From Pseudomonas sp. KK4 (lineage in GTDB: Bacteria; Pseudomonadota; Gammaproteobacteria; Pseudomonadales; Pseudomonadaceae), in the NCBI RefSeq assembly GCF_001984065.1, contig NZ_LYVP01000013.1:1-64000 (forward strand): DNA of 64,000 nucleotides, read 5' to 3'. Shown piece by piece: positions 56,187 through 64,000 of the stretch (position 1 is the first letter of the stretch; each line of letters opens with the position of its first letter). Both the position numbers and the translations under genes were made by a program. The notes below the pieces were generated by a model. It ran no database searches. It saw only the letters and a program-made list of their open reading frames with translations, and had not been told where the DNA came from.

Positions 56187-56609
56187 TTACTCGTCAGCGT
56201 TATCGCTGTTGTCGCTGTCATCACTGTCAACGCCTTCGGCGTCGGAGTGCTCAGGACGGTCGCGACGCTCACGGCGCTCACTGCGGTTTTCTTCAGCCTT
56301 GAGCATCTCGGATTGGCCGGTAACGGCTTCTTCGCGACGGATGACCAGGTTACGGATCACTGCATCGTTGTAGCGGAAGTTGTCTTCCAGCTCGGCCAGG
56401 GCCTTGCCGGTGCACTCAACGTTCAGCATCACGTAGTGAGCCTTGTGAACATTGTTGATTGCATAGGCCAGTTGACGACGGCCCCAGTCTTCCAGACGGT
56501 GGATTTTGCCGCCGTCTTCTTCGATCAGCTTGGTGTAACGCTCAACCATGCCGCCGACTTGCTCGCTTTGATCCGGGTGGACCAAAAAGATGATTTCGTA
56601 ATGACGCAT
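56187..56609 (-). CDS. rpsF: 30S ribosomal protein S6
   Basis: A 140-residue ribosomal protein. The S6 domain starts [31 protein letters not shown] and includes [12 protein letters not shown]. The C-terminus after residue 110 is an acidic, arginine-containing tail ([18 protein letters not shown], ending [13 protein letters not shown]). Proteins of this kind with glutamate tails are substrates of RimK in some bacteria; here the tail is aspartate-rich. First gene of the operon. Confidence 0.97.
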   Translation of the reverse strand: MRHYEIIFLVHPDQSEQVGGMVERYTKLIEEDGGKIHRLEDWGRRQLAYAINNVHKAHYVMLNVECTGKALAELEDNFRYNDAVIRNLVIRREEAVTGQSEMLKAEENRSERRERRDRPEHSDAEGVDSDDSDNSDNADE

Positions 56610-56727
56610 GAATGCTCCTTACGGGTTGTAGCCTGCCGCTCAAAAGCGGTCAGACAAGGAGTGAATGACACTTATGGACTTGCGTGGGTAAGGCACATGC
56701 GCGCCTGCCGTCACAGCAAGGGGCGCA

Positions 56728-56756
56728 ATTGTAGAGAAGGGGCGTGGGAGGCGCAA
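56728..56756 (-). promoter_or_regulatory. Predicted sigma-70 promoter of the rpsF operon
   Basis: On the minus strand a -35-like TTGCGC (56751-56756) and -10 TACAAT (56728-56733) are spaced by 17 bases. The transcript would start near 56721, giving a leader of about 110 bases before rpsF. Confidence 0.6.
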
Positions 56757-56818
56757 GGTAATTGGTGATTATTTGAACAGTTCGCTCAAACGGAAATTTT
56801 CGCATCACCACAAACCAA

Positions 56819-56908
56819 TGTGGGAGCGGGCCTGCTCGCGAAAGCGGTTCATCAGGCAACATGGATGTCGACTGACAGACCGTATTCGCGAGCAAGCCCG
56901 CTCCCACC
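56819..56908. repeat. Inverted REP pair, family A
   Basis: Copies at 56819-56842 and 56885-56908 just downstream of rlmB. Confidence 0.85.
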
Positions 56909-56925
56909 ATTGAACTGCGTTCGGC

Positions 56926-57693
56926 TTACGACTTCTTGGCGGATCCGGCAGCCTTGACACCGCGCTGGCGCTGCGCCTCGAACAGGCAAACGCCCGTCGC
57001 CACGGACACGTTGAGACTGCTGACGCTACCGCCCATCGGCAGGTGCACCAGGTAGTCGCAAAGATCACGCGTCAGACGCCGCATGCCACTGCCTTCGGCG
57101 CCCATGATCAGGATCGTAGGGCCCGTCAGGTCCTGTTCGTACAGGCTGACCTCAGCCTCCCCTGCGGTGCCGACAACCCACAAGCCGCGCTGCTTGAGCT
57201 TTTCAAGAGTACGCGCCAGGTTGGTCACTGCGACCAACGGAATCACTTCCGCTGCGCCGCAGGCAACCTTACGCACCGTCGGCGTCAACGTGGCCGACTT
57301 GTCCTTGGGCACGATTACCGCCAGCGCACCGGCTGCATCGGCAGAACGCAGGCAGGCGCCGAGGTTATGTGGATCGGTCACGCCGTCGAGCACCAGCAGC
57401 AGCGGTGCGCCGTCGGTACGATCGAGCAGTTCGTCGAGCATCGCCTCACCCCAGACCTGGCTCGGACTGACGTCCGCGACCACGCCCTGGTGCACGCCTT
57501 CTACCCAGGCATCCAGCTCGCGACGCTCGGCATTGCCGACCGCCACACGATTTTCGGCGGCGAGCTCGATCAGCGTCTGCACCCGCGGGTCACTGCGGCC
57601 TTCGGCCAGCCAGATCTGCTTGACGCGTTTGGGGTGGTGGCGCAGCAACGCTTCTACAGCATGCACGCCGTAGATCTTTTCCAACTGACTCAT
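56926..57693 (-). CDS. rlmB: 23S rRNA (guanosine-2'-O-)-methyltransferase RlmB
   Basis: A 255-residue SPOUT methyltransferase that modifies G2251 in the 23S rRNA P loop. The substrate-binding domain begins KIYGVHAVEALLRHHPKRVKQIWLAEG. The knotted domain carries LDGVTDPHNLGACLRSADAAG, ILIMGAEGSGMRRLTRDLCD and the terminal PMGGSVSSLNVSVATGVCLFEA, the three SpoU motifs. Its start overlaps the rnr stop by four bases. Confidence 0.96.
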   Translation of the reverse strand: MSQLEKIYGVHAVEALLRHHPKRVKQIWLAEGRSDPRVQTLIELAAENRVAVGNAERRELDAWVEGVHQGVVADVSPSQVWGEAMLDELLDRTDGAPLLLVLDGVTDPHNLGACLRSADAAGALAVIVPKDKSATLTPTVRKVACGAAEVIPLVAVTNLARTLEKLKQRGLWVVGTAGEAEVSLYEQDLTGPTILIMGAEGSGMRRLTRDLCDYLVHLPMGGSVSSLNVSVATGVCLFEAQRQRGVKAAGSAKKS

Positions 57694-60326
57694 GACTTGG
57701 CCTTAGGTTTACGTGCCCCGCCGCTTTTGGCTGGAGCCGAGCCCGCTTTTGGCGGGCCTTTACGGTGTTTGCTCGGTTTGGCTGGCTTGCCGCCGGCGGC
57801 CTTGTCAGGCGCCGACCGTCCAGTCTTTCCCGCAGACGCCGCTTTACCGCCGCTTTTCGCATCGGCCAGCAGCGCCTTTTTCATTTCACGACTTTTGCGC
57901 ACTTCGGCGTTTTTCGCCGCTGCATCGCTCGGACGGTAGGCCTCGACAGCCTTTTCCTTGGCAGGACGACGACCGGTTTTCGCCGGTGCAGGCTCTGCGG
58001 CGGTTTTTGCAGCAGAGGCTGCAGGCGCTGCGGTTTCAGTGCCGCGCTTCTTGCGACCGATCGGCGCGCTGATGGTTTTTTCGGCCATCTCGAAGTCGAT
58101 CTTGCGTTCGTCGAGATCGACGCGCATGACCCGCACTTCTACGGTATCGCCAAGGCGGAAGCTGCGACCGGTACGCTCACCGGCCAGGCGGTGATGCACA
58201 GGATCGAAGTGGTAGTAATCCCCCGGCAGCGCGGTGACGTGCACCAGGCCTTCGACGTAGATATCGGTCAGTTCGACAAACAGGCCAAAACCGGTCACGG
58301 CGGTGATCACGCCCGGGAACGACTCGCCCACGCGATCTTTCATGAACTCGCACTTGAGCCAGTTCACGACGTCGCGCGTCGCTTCGTCGGCACGGCGCTC
58401 GCTCATCGAGCATTGTTCGCCGAGCTGCTCCAGCGCCGCTTCGTCGTACGGGTAGATGCGCGCCTTCGGAATGGTCATCGCACCGGCACGGCGAACGTGC
58501 GGGGTGTCCTGTTTCGAATGGATCACGCTGCGGATCGCCCGGTGCGTGAGCAGGTCCGGATAGCGGCGGATCGGCGAGGTGAAGTGGGTGTAAGCCTCGT
58601 AATTCAGGCCGAAGTGGCCCTGGTTATCGGCGCTGTACACCGCCTGGCTCAACGAACGCAGCATGACGGTCTGGATCAGGTGGAAATCCGGACGATCCTT
58701 GATACCGGCCAGCAACGCCTGGTAATCCTTCGGCGATGGACCGTCCTTGCCTTTGTGCAGGGACAGACCGAGCTCACCAAGGAAGGCGCGCAGTTTTTCC
58801 AGACGCTCCGGCGGCGGACCGTCGTGAACCCGGTACAGTGCGGGGATTTCGTGCTTTTTCAGGAATTCGGCAGTGGCCACGTTGGCCGCCAGCATGCATT
58901 CCTCGATCAACTTGTGGGCATCGTTGCGCACGGTCGGCCGGATTTCGGCGATCTTGCGCTCGGAGCCGAAGATGATGCGGGTTTCCTGGGTTTCGAAGTC
59001 GATCGCGCCGCGCACATGACGAGCAGCCAACAACACCTTGTACAGCGCATAGAGCTGCTTGAGGTGCGGCACGACGTCCGAGTACTCACCACGCAACTTG
59101 CGCGCTTCGGTGACTTTGGGCGTTTCGAGCATGGCGCTGACCTTGTTGTAGGTCAGGCGCGCATGGGAGTGGATCACCGCTTCATAGAAGCAGTAGTCAG
59201 TCATCTCGCCGGATTTGGAGATGGTCATCTCGCACACCATGGCCAGGCGATCGACTTGCGGGTTCAGCGAGCACAGACCGTTGGACAGCTGCTCGGGCAG
59301 CATCGGGATCACACGCTCGGGGAAGTACACCGAGTTGCCGCGAACCTGGGCCTCGGCATCCAGTGCCGAACCGAGTTTCACGTAGCTGGAAACGTCGGCA
59401 ATCGCCACGTACAACTTCCAGCCGCCGGAGAACAGGCGCAGCTTGCCCGGACGGGCCTCGCAGTAAACCGCGTCATCGAAATCGCGGGCATCTTCGCCGT
59501 CGATGGTGACGAACGGCAGATGGCGCAGGTCGATGCGCTTCTCTTTGTCTTTCTCTTCGACTTCCGGCTTGAGCTTGGCGGCTTCTTTCAGCACCGCGTC
59601 TGGCCAGACGTGAGGAATATCGTAGGTGCGCAGGGCCACATCGATTTCCATGCCCGGCGCCATGTAGTTGCCCACGACCTCGACCACGTCGCCTTGCGGC
59701 TGGAAGCGCGGGGTCGGCCAGTGGGTGATCTTCACTTCGACGAACTGACCGATCTGGGCGTTGGCGTTGCGGCCCGGGGTCACCAGCACTTCCTGCTGGA
59801 TCTTGGGGTTGTCGGCAACCACGAAGCCGATACCGCCTTCTTCGAAATAGCGACCTACGATGCTTTCGTGAGCACGGGACACCACTTCGACAATCATGCC
59901 TTCGCGGCGACCACGACGGTCGAGGCCGGAAACACGGGCCAGCGCACGGTCACCGTCGAACACCAGGCGCATTTGCGCCGGGCTCATGAACAGGTCGTCA
60001 CTGCCATCGTCCGGCACCAGGAAGCCAAAGCCATCGCGGTGACCGCTGATGCGACCAAGGATCAGGTCAAGCTTGTCCACCGGCGCATAGGTGCCGCGAC
60101 GGGTATAGATGAGTTGAGCATCGCGCTCCATGGCGCGCAAACGGCGGCGCAGGGCTTCGATCTGGTCTTCTGTGGTCAGACCAAACTCTTCGACCAGTTG
60201 CTCGCGGTTAGCAGGCGAACCCCGATCAGCAAGATGCTGAAGGATCAGTTCGCGGCTAGGAATGGGGTTTTCATATTTTTCCGCTTCACGAGCGGCCTCG
60301 GGATCGAGGGACTGCCAATCGGCCAT
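57690..60326 (-). CDS. rnr: Exoribonuclease R
   Basis: An 878-residue 3'-5' exoribonuclease acting on structured RNA. The order is an N-terminal helix-turn-helix (SPANREQLVEEFGLTTEDQIEALRRRL), cold-shock domains, the RNB catalytic domain with FVTIDGEDARDFDDAVYCE providing the metal-binding aspartates, GHFGLNYEAYTHFTSPIRRYPDLLTHRAI, an S1 domain (PGVITAVTGFGLFVELTDIYVEGLVHV), and a Lys/Ala-rich tail from residue about 760. The tail is long and low-complexity, as usual in pseudomonads. It forms an operon with rlmB. Confidence 0.97.
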   Translation of the reverse strand: MADWQSLDPEAAREAEKYENPIPSRELILQHLADRGSPANREQLVEEFGLTTEDQIEALRRRLRAMERDAQLIYTRRGTYAPVDKLDLILGRISGHRDGFGFLVPDDGSDDLFMSPAQMRLVFDGDRALARVSGLDRRGRREGMIVEVVSRAHESIVGRYFEEGGIGFVVADNPKIQQEVLVTPGRNANAQIGQFVEVKITHWPTPRFQPQGDVVEVVGNYMAPGMEIDVALRTYDIPHVWPDAVLKEAAKLKPEVEEKDKEKRIDLRHLPFVTIDGEDARDFDDAVYCEARPGKLRLFSGGWKLYVAIADVSSYVKLGSALDAEAQVRGNSVYFPERVIPMLPEQLSNGLCSLNPQVDRLAMVCEMTISKSGEMTDYCFYEAVIHSHARLTYNKVSAMLETPKVTEARKLRGEYSDVVPHLKQLYALYKVLLAARHVRGAIDFETQETRIIFGSERKIAEIRPTVRNDAHKLIEECMLAANVATAEFLKKHEIPALYRVHDGPPPERLEKLRAFLGELGLSLHKGKDGPSPKDYQALLAGIKDRPDFHLIQTVMLRSLSQAVYSADNQGHFGLNYEAYTHFTSPIRRYPDLLTHRAIRSVIHSKQDTPHVRRAGAMTIPKARIYPYDEAALEQLGEQCSMSERRADEATRDVVNWLKCEFMKDRVGESFPGVITAVTGFGLFVELTDIYVEGLVHVTALPGDYYHFDPVHHRLAGERTGRSFRLGDTVEVRVMRVDLDERKIDFEMAEKTISAPIGRKKRGTETAAPAASAAKTAAEPAPAKTGRRPAKEKAVEAYRPSDAAAKNAEVRKSREMKKALLADAKSGGKAASAGKTGRSAPDKAAGGKPAKPSKHRKGPPKAGSAPAKSGGARKPKAKS

Positions 60327-60487
60327 TAGAGAGTTTTCACCTTGTCTATATACGGGTTAGTTTGGCATAGGCGTAATGAAACGGGAAATTTCAGGCCAAG
60401 ACGACCCGTCTAAAGCCCTGTATCGACACCTTGAAGCAGATTTTCAGACCGCTCGCGAGATTTTTCAGGTTTTTTCAGCGCCGGGGG

Positions 60488-60516
60488 TTTACAGTTAAAA
60501 AGACGCTCCGTATAGT
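60488..60516 (+). promoter_or_regulatory. Promoter of the first tRNA-Leu gene
   Basis: -35 TTTACA (60488-60493) and -10 TATAGT (60511-60516) with 17-base spacing, followed by GCGCGCC. The tRNA 5' end is 35 bases after the -10. Confidence 0.8.
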
Positions 60517-60551
60517 GCGCGCCATCGACGACGGACAACGTTGTCGATACT

Positions 60552-60638
60552 GCCCAGATGGTGAAATTGGTAGACACGCCAGCTTCAGGTGCTGGTGGCC
60601 TTACGGCCGTGGAAGTTCGAGTCTTCTTCTGGGCACCA
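60552..60638 (+). tRNA. tRNA-Leu (anticodon CAG)
   Basis: An 87-base class II tRNA with encoded CCA. The acceptor stem is GCCCAGA/TCTGGGC, the anticodon stem-loop is CCAGC TTCAGGT GCTGG with anticodon CAG, the variable arm is long (TGGCCTTACGGCCG), and the T-loop is GTTCGAGTC. It reads the CUG codon. Confidence 0.97.
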
Positions 60639-60677
60639 ATTTCGAGCTTGAGATTAGATCAATTTCAAGGCTCACAC

Positions 60678-60702
60678 AAAAACCCGCGAAAGCGGGTTTT
60701 TG
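60678..60702 (+). terminator. Terminator of the first tRNA-Leu gene
   Basis: Stem AAAACCCGC / GCGGGTTTT with a GAAA loop and a following T. Confidence 0.88.
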
Positions 60703-60740
60703 CATTCTGAAGATCTGATTTATTAAATTTAAATCAGGGG

Positions 60741-60769
60741 TTTACAGATAAAAATACTCTCCGTATAGT
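60741..60769 (+). promoter_or_regulatory. Promoter of the second tRNA-Leu gene
   Basis: -35 TTTACA (60741-60746) and -10 TATAGT (60764-60769) with 17-base spacing. The context GGGGTTTACAG...CTCCGTATAGTGCGC is nearly the same as for the first gene, so the promoter was duplicated with the gene. Confidence 0.8.
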
Positions 60770-60804
60770 GCGCCACATCAACAGCGGCAACGCTGAAGAT
60801 GAAT

Positions 60805-60891
60805 GCCCAGATGGTGAAATTGGTAGACACGCCAGCTTCAGGTGCTGGTGGCCTTACGGCCGTGGAAGTTCGAGTCTTCTTCTGGGCACCA
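60805..60891 (+). tRNA. tRNA-Leu (anticodon CAG), second copy
   Basis: Identical over all 87 bases to the copy at 60552-60638, including the encoded CCA. The unit (promoter, tRNA, terminator) repeats with a period of 253 bases. Confidence 0.97.
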
Positions 60892-60925
60892 ATTCAAATT
60901 CAAGGTTACGGCCTTGGATTCACAG

Positions 60926-60947
60926 AAACCCGCGAAAGCGGGTTTTT
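60926..60947 (+). terminator. Terminator of the second tRNA-Leu gene
   Basis: Stem AAACCCGC / GCGGGTTT, loop GAAA, followed by TT. Confidence 0.88.
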
Positions 60948-61020
60948 GCGTTTCTGGTCTCCGGAAATGCTGCCGCCTCTATCAAATGCGCGCCTAACCC
61001 GCAAGGCGCATTTGAGAACC

Positions 61021-61039
61021 AATATCGTTTATCATTGTT
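61021..61039 (+). promoter_or_regulatory. Possible Fur box upstream of the ferric-iron transporter
   Basis: The 19 bases AATATCGTTTATCATTGTT read on the minus strand match the Fur consensus at 13 of 19 positions by my count. It lies about 40 bases before the start codon, where a repressor site would be expected for an iron transporter. Confidence 0.4.
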
Positions 61040-61076
61040 GCAAGTTTTTGCAATGCGACAGTGAGGAACCCTGCGA

Positions 61077-62087
61077 ATGATGTTTCGAAATACCCTGCGC
61101 CGCGGCCTGACCACCACCCTGCTCGGCCTGACACTCGCCACTCCCCTCACCCAAGCCGCCGATCCGGTCTCCCTGACTCTCTACAACGGCCAACACAAAG
61201 AAGTCGGCGACGCCGTCGCCAAAGCCTTCGAAACCAAGACCGGCATTCACGTCAACGTGCGCAAGGGCAGCAGCAATCAGTTGGCCAGCCAGGTCGTCGA
61301 AGAAGGCGATCGCTCCCCTGCCGACGTGATCTACACCGAAGAATCTCCACCGCTGAACAAGCTCGGCGAACAAGGCCTGCTGGCCAAGGCCGATGACGCA
61401 ACGCTGGCGGTTTTGCCCAAGGACTACGTTGCAGGCAATGGCACCTGGATCGGCGTGACCGCCCGAGTACGTGTGGTCGCCTTCAACCCCAAGCTGATCG
61501 ACGAGAAGGATCTGCCGAAATCGGTGATGGAATTCTCCGACCCGAAATGGCAGGGCAAAGTCGGCTTCGTACCCACCAGCGGCGCGTTCCAGGAACAGGC
61601 CGTGGCCATCATAAAGGTGCACGGCATGGACGCTGCCGAAGAATGGCTCACCGGCCTGCGCGCCTTCGGCAAGACCTACAGCAACAACATGGTCGCACTC
61701 AAAGCCGTGGAAAACGGTGAAGTGGCGACGGTCCTGGTCAACAACTACTACTGGTTTGCCCTGCAGCGGGAAAAAGGCCAGCTCGATTCGAAACTGCACT
61801 ACTTCACCGGTGGTGACGTTGGCGGGTTGATCACCGTTTCCAGTGCGGCCGTGCTGAAATCCAGTAAACATCCCAAAGAAGCTCAACAATTGCTCGCTTA
61901 CATGGCCAGCGAAGAAGGTCAGCGCGTCATCACCCAGACCACTGCCGAATACCCGCTGCATAAGGGCATGGAGTCGGATCGCGGTCTCAAGCCATTCAGC
62001 GAGCTGCAGGCGCCGAAAGTGACACCGGCAGACCTGGGCAACGCCGAAGAAGCTTTGGACCTGGAACGTGATGTTGGCCTGAATTGA
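61077..62087 (+). CDS. Ferric-iron ABC transporter periplasmic binding protein (FbpA/SfuA/HitA type)
   Basis: A 336-residue periplasmic iron-binding protein. The signal peptide RNTLRRGLTTTLLGLTLATPLTQAA is followed by SLTLYNGQHKEVGDAVAKAFE. The paired tyrosines that bind Fe3+ are in LVNNYYWFALQREKG, and PADVIYTEESPPLNKLGEQGLL and KWQGKVGFVPTSGAFQ are typical. GAGG lies 11-15 bases upstream of the ATG at 61077; a second ATG at 61080 is possible. It overlaps the permease gene by four bases. Confidence 0.9.
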   Translation: MMFRNTLRRGLTTTLLGLTLATPLTQAADPVSLTLYNGQHKEVGDAVAKAFETKTGIHVNVRKGSSNQLASQVVEEGDRSPADVIYTEESPPLNKLGEQGLLAKADDATLAVLPKDYVAGNGTWIGVTARVRVVAFNPKLIDEKDLPKSVMEFSDPKWQGKVGFVPTSGAFQEQAVAIIKVHGMDAAEEWLTGLRAFGKTYSNNMVALKAVENGEVATVLVNNYYWFALQREKGQLDSKLHYFTGGDVGGLITVSSAAVLKSSKHPKEAQQLLAYMASEEGQRVITQTTAEYPLHKGMESDRGLKPFSELQAPKVTPADLGNAEEALDLERDVGLN

Positions 62088-63649
62088 TGAGCACATCGCC
62101 ATCCGCCTTCGCGCAGAGCAGCTACGTGCCTCGGCGCAAACGGCCATCGATCTGGCTGTTGTTGCCGGTATTGTTGTTGGTCGCACTCAGCCTGTTGCCG
62201 CTGGCGTATGTTGGGCTCAAGGCCTGGCAAGCAGGCTGGGCTCAGGCGTTGCACCTGCTGTGGCGACCTTATGTATTCGGTCTGTTGCGCAATACGTTGG
62301 AGCTGATGGTCGGCGTGACGGTCGCTTGCGGCGTCATCGGCCTGTCGCTGGCATGGCTGCTCGAGCGCAGCAATCTGCCAGGACGGCGCTTGTGGGGCGT
62401 GATTCTGTGCCTGCCGTTCGCCGTGCCGGCGTTCGTCAGCAGCTTCACTTGGGTATCGCTGAGCGCTCATTTCGAAGGATTGGCCGGGGCGATCCTGGTG
62501 ATGGCCCTGTCCAAGTACCCGCTGATTTTCCTGCCGGTGGCCGCAACCCTGCGCAACCTCGACCCATCGCTGGAAGAGTCCGCGCGCACCCTTGGCCAGA
62601 ATCGCTGGGGCGTGTTCTTCAAAGTCACCCTGCCCCTGCTCTGGCCATCGCTGCTCGCCGGCTCGCTGCTGATCGCCCTGCACATGCTGGTGGAGTTTGG
62701 CGCGCTGTCGATCATCGGCCTGCAAACCTTCACTACCGCGATCTATCAACAGTTCGAACTGGAATTCAGCAACGCCAACGCCGCGATGCTGTCGGCGGTG
62801 CTGCTGGTACTGTGCCTGATCTTGCTGTGGCTGGAGTTGCGCGTTCGCGGCAAAGCCCGCCTCGTGCGCATCGGCCAAGGTACTGCGCGACAGGCGGAGC
62901 AGGTGCGACTGGGGCCTTGGGCCGTCGCCGGACAACTGTACTGCCTGCTGCTGGCAATCATCGGCAGCGGCATTCCGCTGGGGATGCTGGCGTACTGGTT
63001 GGCCGTGGGCTCGTCGGCGGCCTTTCCGGTTGCCGCGATCGGTGAGGCGCTGCTGTCGTCCCTGGCGCTGTCGCTGGGTGGCGCTGTCTTTTGTCTGGTG
63101 CTCGCCGTTCCGGTGGGACTGCTGGTGGTGCGCCACAAAGGCCAGTTGGCGATTTGGGCCGAGCGCTTGCCGTACCTGCTGCATGCGCTGCCCGGCCTGG
63201 TGATCGCCTTGACCCTGGTGTACTTCGCGCTGCATTACGTGCCAGCGCTGTACCAAACCTCGGCGCTGCTGCTGATCGCTTATGCACTGCTGTTCCTGCC
63301 GCTGGCCCAGGCGCCGATTAGAACAGCGCTGAACAAGGCGGCACCGCAACTGGAGGAGGCCGCCCGCACACTGGGCGCGTCGTCGTTCACCGCGTTTATC
63401 CGGGTGACCCTGCCGATCATCTTTCCGGCTTTGGGGGCGGCATTTGCACTGGTGTTTCTGGATGCGATGAAGGAACTGACGGCGACGCTGCTGTTGAGCC
63501 CGACCGGGCTGAACACGCTGGCCACCGAAGTGTGGGCGCACACGGCAAATGTGGAGTTTGCGGCGGCGGCGCCTTATGCGGCGCTGTTGATACTGGTGTC
63601 AGGATTGCCGGTCTATCTACTTACGACGCGGATGTATCTGAGCCGCTGA
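62084..63649 (+). CDS. Ferric-iron ABC transporter permease (FbpB type, fused double permease)
   Basis: A 521-residue inner-membrane permease with about twelve helices, made of two tandem permease units. Each has a recognisable EAA loop: LRNLDPSLEESARTLGQNRWGVFFKVTLPLLWPSL and LNKAAPQLEEAARTLGASSFTAFIRVTLPIIFPAL. It is translationally coupled to the binding protein (ATGA overlap). No ATPase gene follows before the REP pair and the convergent chemoreceptor gene, so the ATPase must be encoded elsewhere. Confidence 0.92.
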   Translation: MMSTSPSAFAQSSYVPRRKRPSIWLLLPVLLLVALSLLPLAYVGLKAWQAGWAQALHLLWRPYVFGLLRNTLELMVGVTVACGVIGLSLAWLLERSNLPGRRLWGVILCLPFAVPAFVSSFTWVSLSAHFEGLAGAILVMALSKYPLIFLPVAATLRNLDPSLEESARTLGQNRWGVFFKVTLPLLWPSLLAGSLLIALHMLVEFGALSIIGLQTFTTAIYQQFELEFSNANAAMLSAVLLVLCLILLWLELRVRGKARLVRIGQGTARQAEQVRLGPWAVAGQLYCLLLAIIGSGIPLGMLAYWLAVGSSAAFPVAAIGEALLSSLALSLGGAVFCLVLAVPVGLLVVRHKGQLAIWAERLPYLLHALPGLVIALTLVYFALHYVPALYQTSALLLIAYALLFLPLAQAPIRTALNKAAPQLEEAARTLGASSFTAFIRVTLPIIFPALGAAFALVFLDAMKELTATLLLSPTGLNTLATEVWAHTANVEFAAAAPYAALLILVSGLPVYLLTTRMYLSR

Positions 63650-63656
63650 GATCTTC

Positions 63657-63738
63657 TTCGCGAGCAAGCCCGCTCCCACATTTGACATCTTTCTGCTGAG
63701 AAACCTCGGTCAAATGTGGGAGCGGGCTTGCTCGCGAA
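63657..63738. repeat. Inverted REP pair, family A
   Basis: Copies at 63657-63680 and 63715-63738 between the convergent permease and chemoreceptor genes. Confidence 0.85.
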
Positions 63739-63763
63739 AGCGTCAGATATGACAACGCAAAAC

Positions 63764-64000
63764 TCAAGCCCTGAACTGCCCAAGACTCGCCTTCAGCTGC
63801 GCAGCCAACCCATCCAGCACCTTACCGCTGGCCGTGGTTTCCACAACCGCCTGAGCCGCTTTTTCAGCCTGGGCATGAATGGTTTCAACCCGTCCGCGCA
63901 CCGCTTGCGCACCCTGCGCCTGATGCGCCGCCGCTTGCGTGGCCAGGCCAATCGCCGCATGCACCTGCTCTACCGACGCCTGCACCGACTGCTGCAACCG
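63764..64000 (-). CDS. C-terminus of a methyl-accepting chemotaxis protein (truncated by window edge)
   Basis: Only the last 78 codons are inside the window; the frame stays open to the right edge. The sequence is Ala/Gln-rich and helical with heptad character (VEQVHAAIGLATQAAAHQAQGAQAV) and ends LDGLAAQLKASLGQFRA, the usual C-terminal tail of Pseudomonas chemoreceptors. The sensor domain is not visible, so the ligand is unknown. Confidence 0.75.
   Translation of the reverse strand, partial: RLQQSVQASVEQVHAAIGLATQAAAHQAQGAQAVRGRVETIHAQAEKAAQAVVETTASGKVLDGLAAQLKASLGQFRA

Larger units (their letters stand above)
56610..56925. other. rpsF leader and REP pair
   Basis: A gap of 316 bases between rlmB and rpsF. 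It holds the rpsF promoter (56728-56756), a leader of about 110 bases with a CCGCT-TTTG-AGCGG hairpin near 56635, and a REP pair at 56819-56908. An S6:S18-binding autoregulatory structure would be expected here; I cannot confirm it by eye. Confidence 0.5.

Noticed and set aside
60327..61076. Integration site for a mobile element at the tRNA-Leu genes
   Set aside because: Both tRNA 3' ends are intact. The repeats beyond them are terminators, and no integrase or prophage gene follows.

Overview
The window is chromosomal DNA from a Pseudomonas of the fluorescens group. It is GC-rich, carries about 27 copies of the REP palindrome GTGGGAGCGGGCTTGCTCGC, and from memory its gene order follows the P. 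aeruginosa PA4865-PA4938 region: ureABC, a YegD-type chaperone, desT-ureEFG, an SDR gene, a liv/bra transporter, lysine catabolism, pncB-nadE-azu, a LOG gene, ygiQ, dnaB-rplI-rpsR-rpsF, rlmB-rnr, then tRNA-Leu.

Left third (1-27.7 kb). The urease structural genes ureA, ureB and ureC (with two acetyltransferase genes between ureA and ureB) lie at the left edge. The accessory genes ureE, ureF, ureG and a hupE/ureJ-like gene lie 20 kb away behind a predicted sigma-54 promoter. Between them are accessory genes: a 1719-residue protein with leucine-rich repeats and a C-terminal NEL (IpaH/SspH-type) E3 ubiquitin ligase domain, an orphan sensor kinase, a CbpM/CbpA chaperone pair next to a YegD-type Hsp70, an AI-2E-type permease, PsiF, an AraC regulator divergent from a DMT exporter, a lipase, two diverged paralogous orphan proteins in an AT-rich island, an AsmA protein, a small secreted repeat protein and desT.

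Middle (27.9-43.2 kb). An SDR gene is followed by 0.8 kb without a gene that holds a same-orientation cluster of DnaA boxes. Then come a complete branched-chain amino-acid ABC transporter (braC-livHMGF order on the minus strand, behind a consensus sigma-54 promoter), the pipecolate branch of lysine catabolism (amaB, amaA and a divergent LysR gene), NAD salvage (pncB-nadE), azurin and a LOG-type phosphoribohydrolase.

Right third (43.3-64 kb). Three consecutive genes encode a transglutaminase-like protease, a circularly permuted ATP-grasp/alpha-E fusion, and a transglutaminase-DUF2126 giant. This gene neighbourhood is widely conserved, but its product is unknown. Next are YgiQ (radical SAM), dnaB, the ribosomal operon rpsF-rpsR-(DUF2232 membrane protein)-rplI, rlmB and rnr. 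Two identical tRNA-Leu(CAG) genes follow, each with its own promoter and terminator. The window ends with a ferric-iron ABC transporter (binding protein and permease, with a possible Fur box) and the C-terminus of a chemoreceptor cut by the right edge.

The best candidates for new biology are the NEL protein with no secretion system nearby, the DnaA-box cluster, the paired orphan proteins around a 37-nt perfect palindrome, the modular repeat protein, and the ATP-grasp/transglutaminase locus. Gene calls rest on protein motifs and family knowledge. No database search was run.
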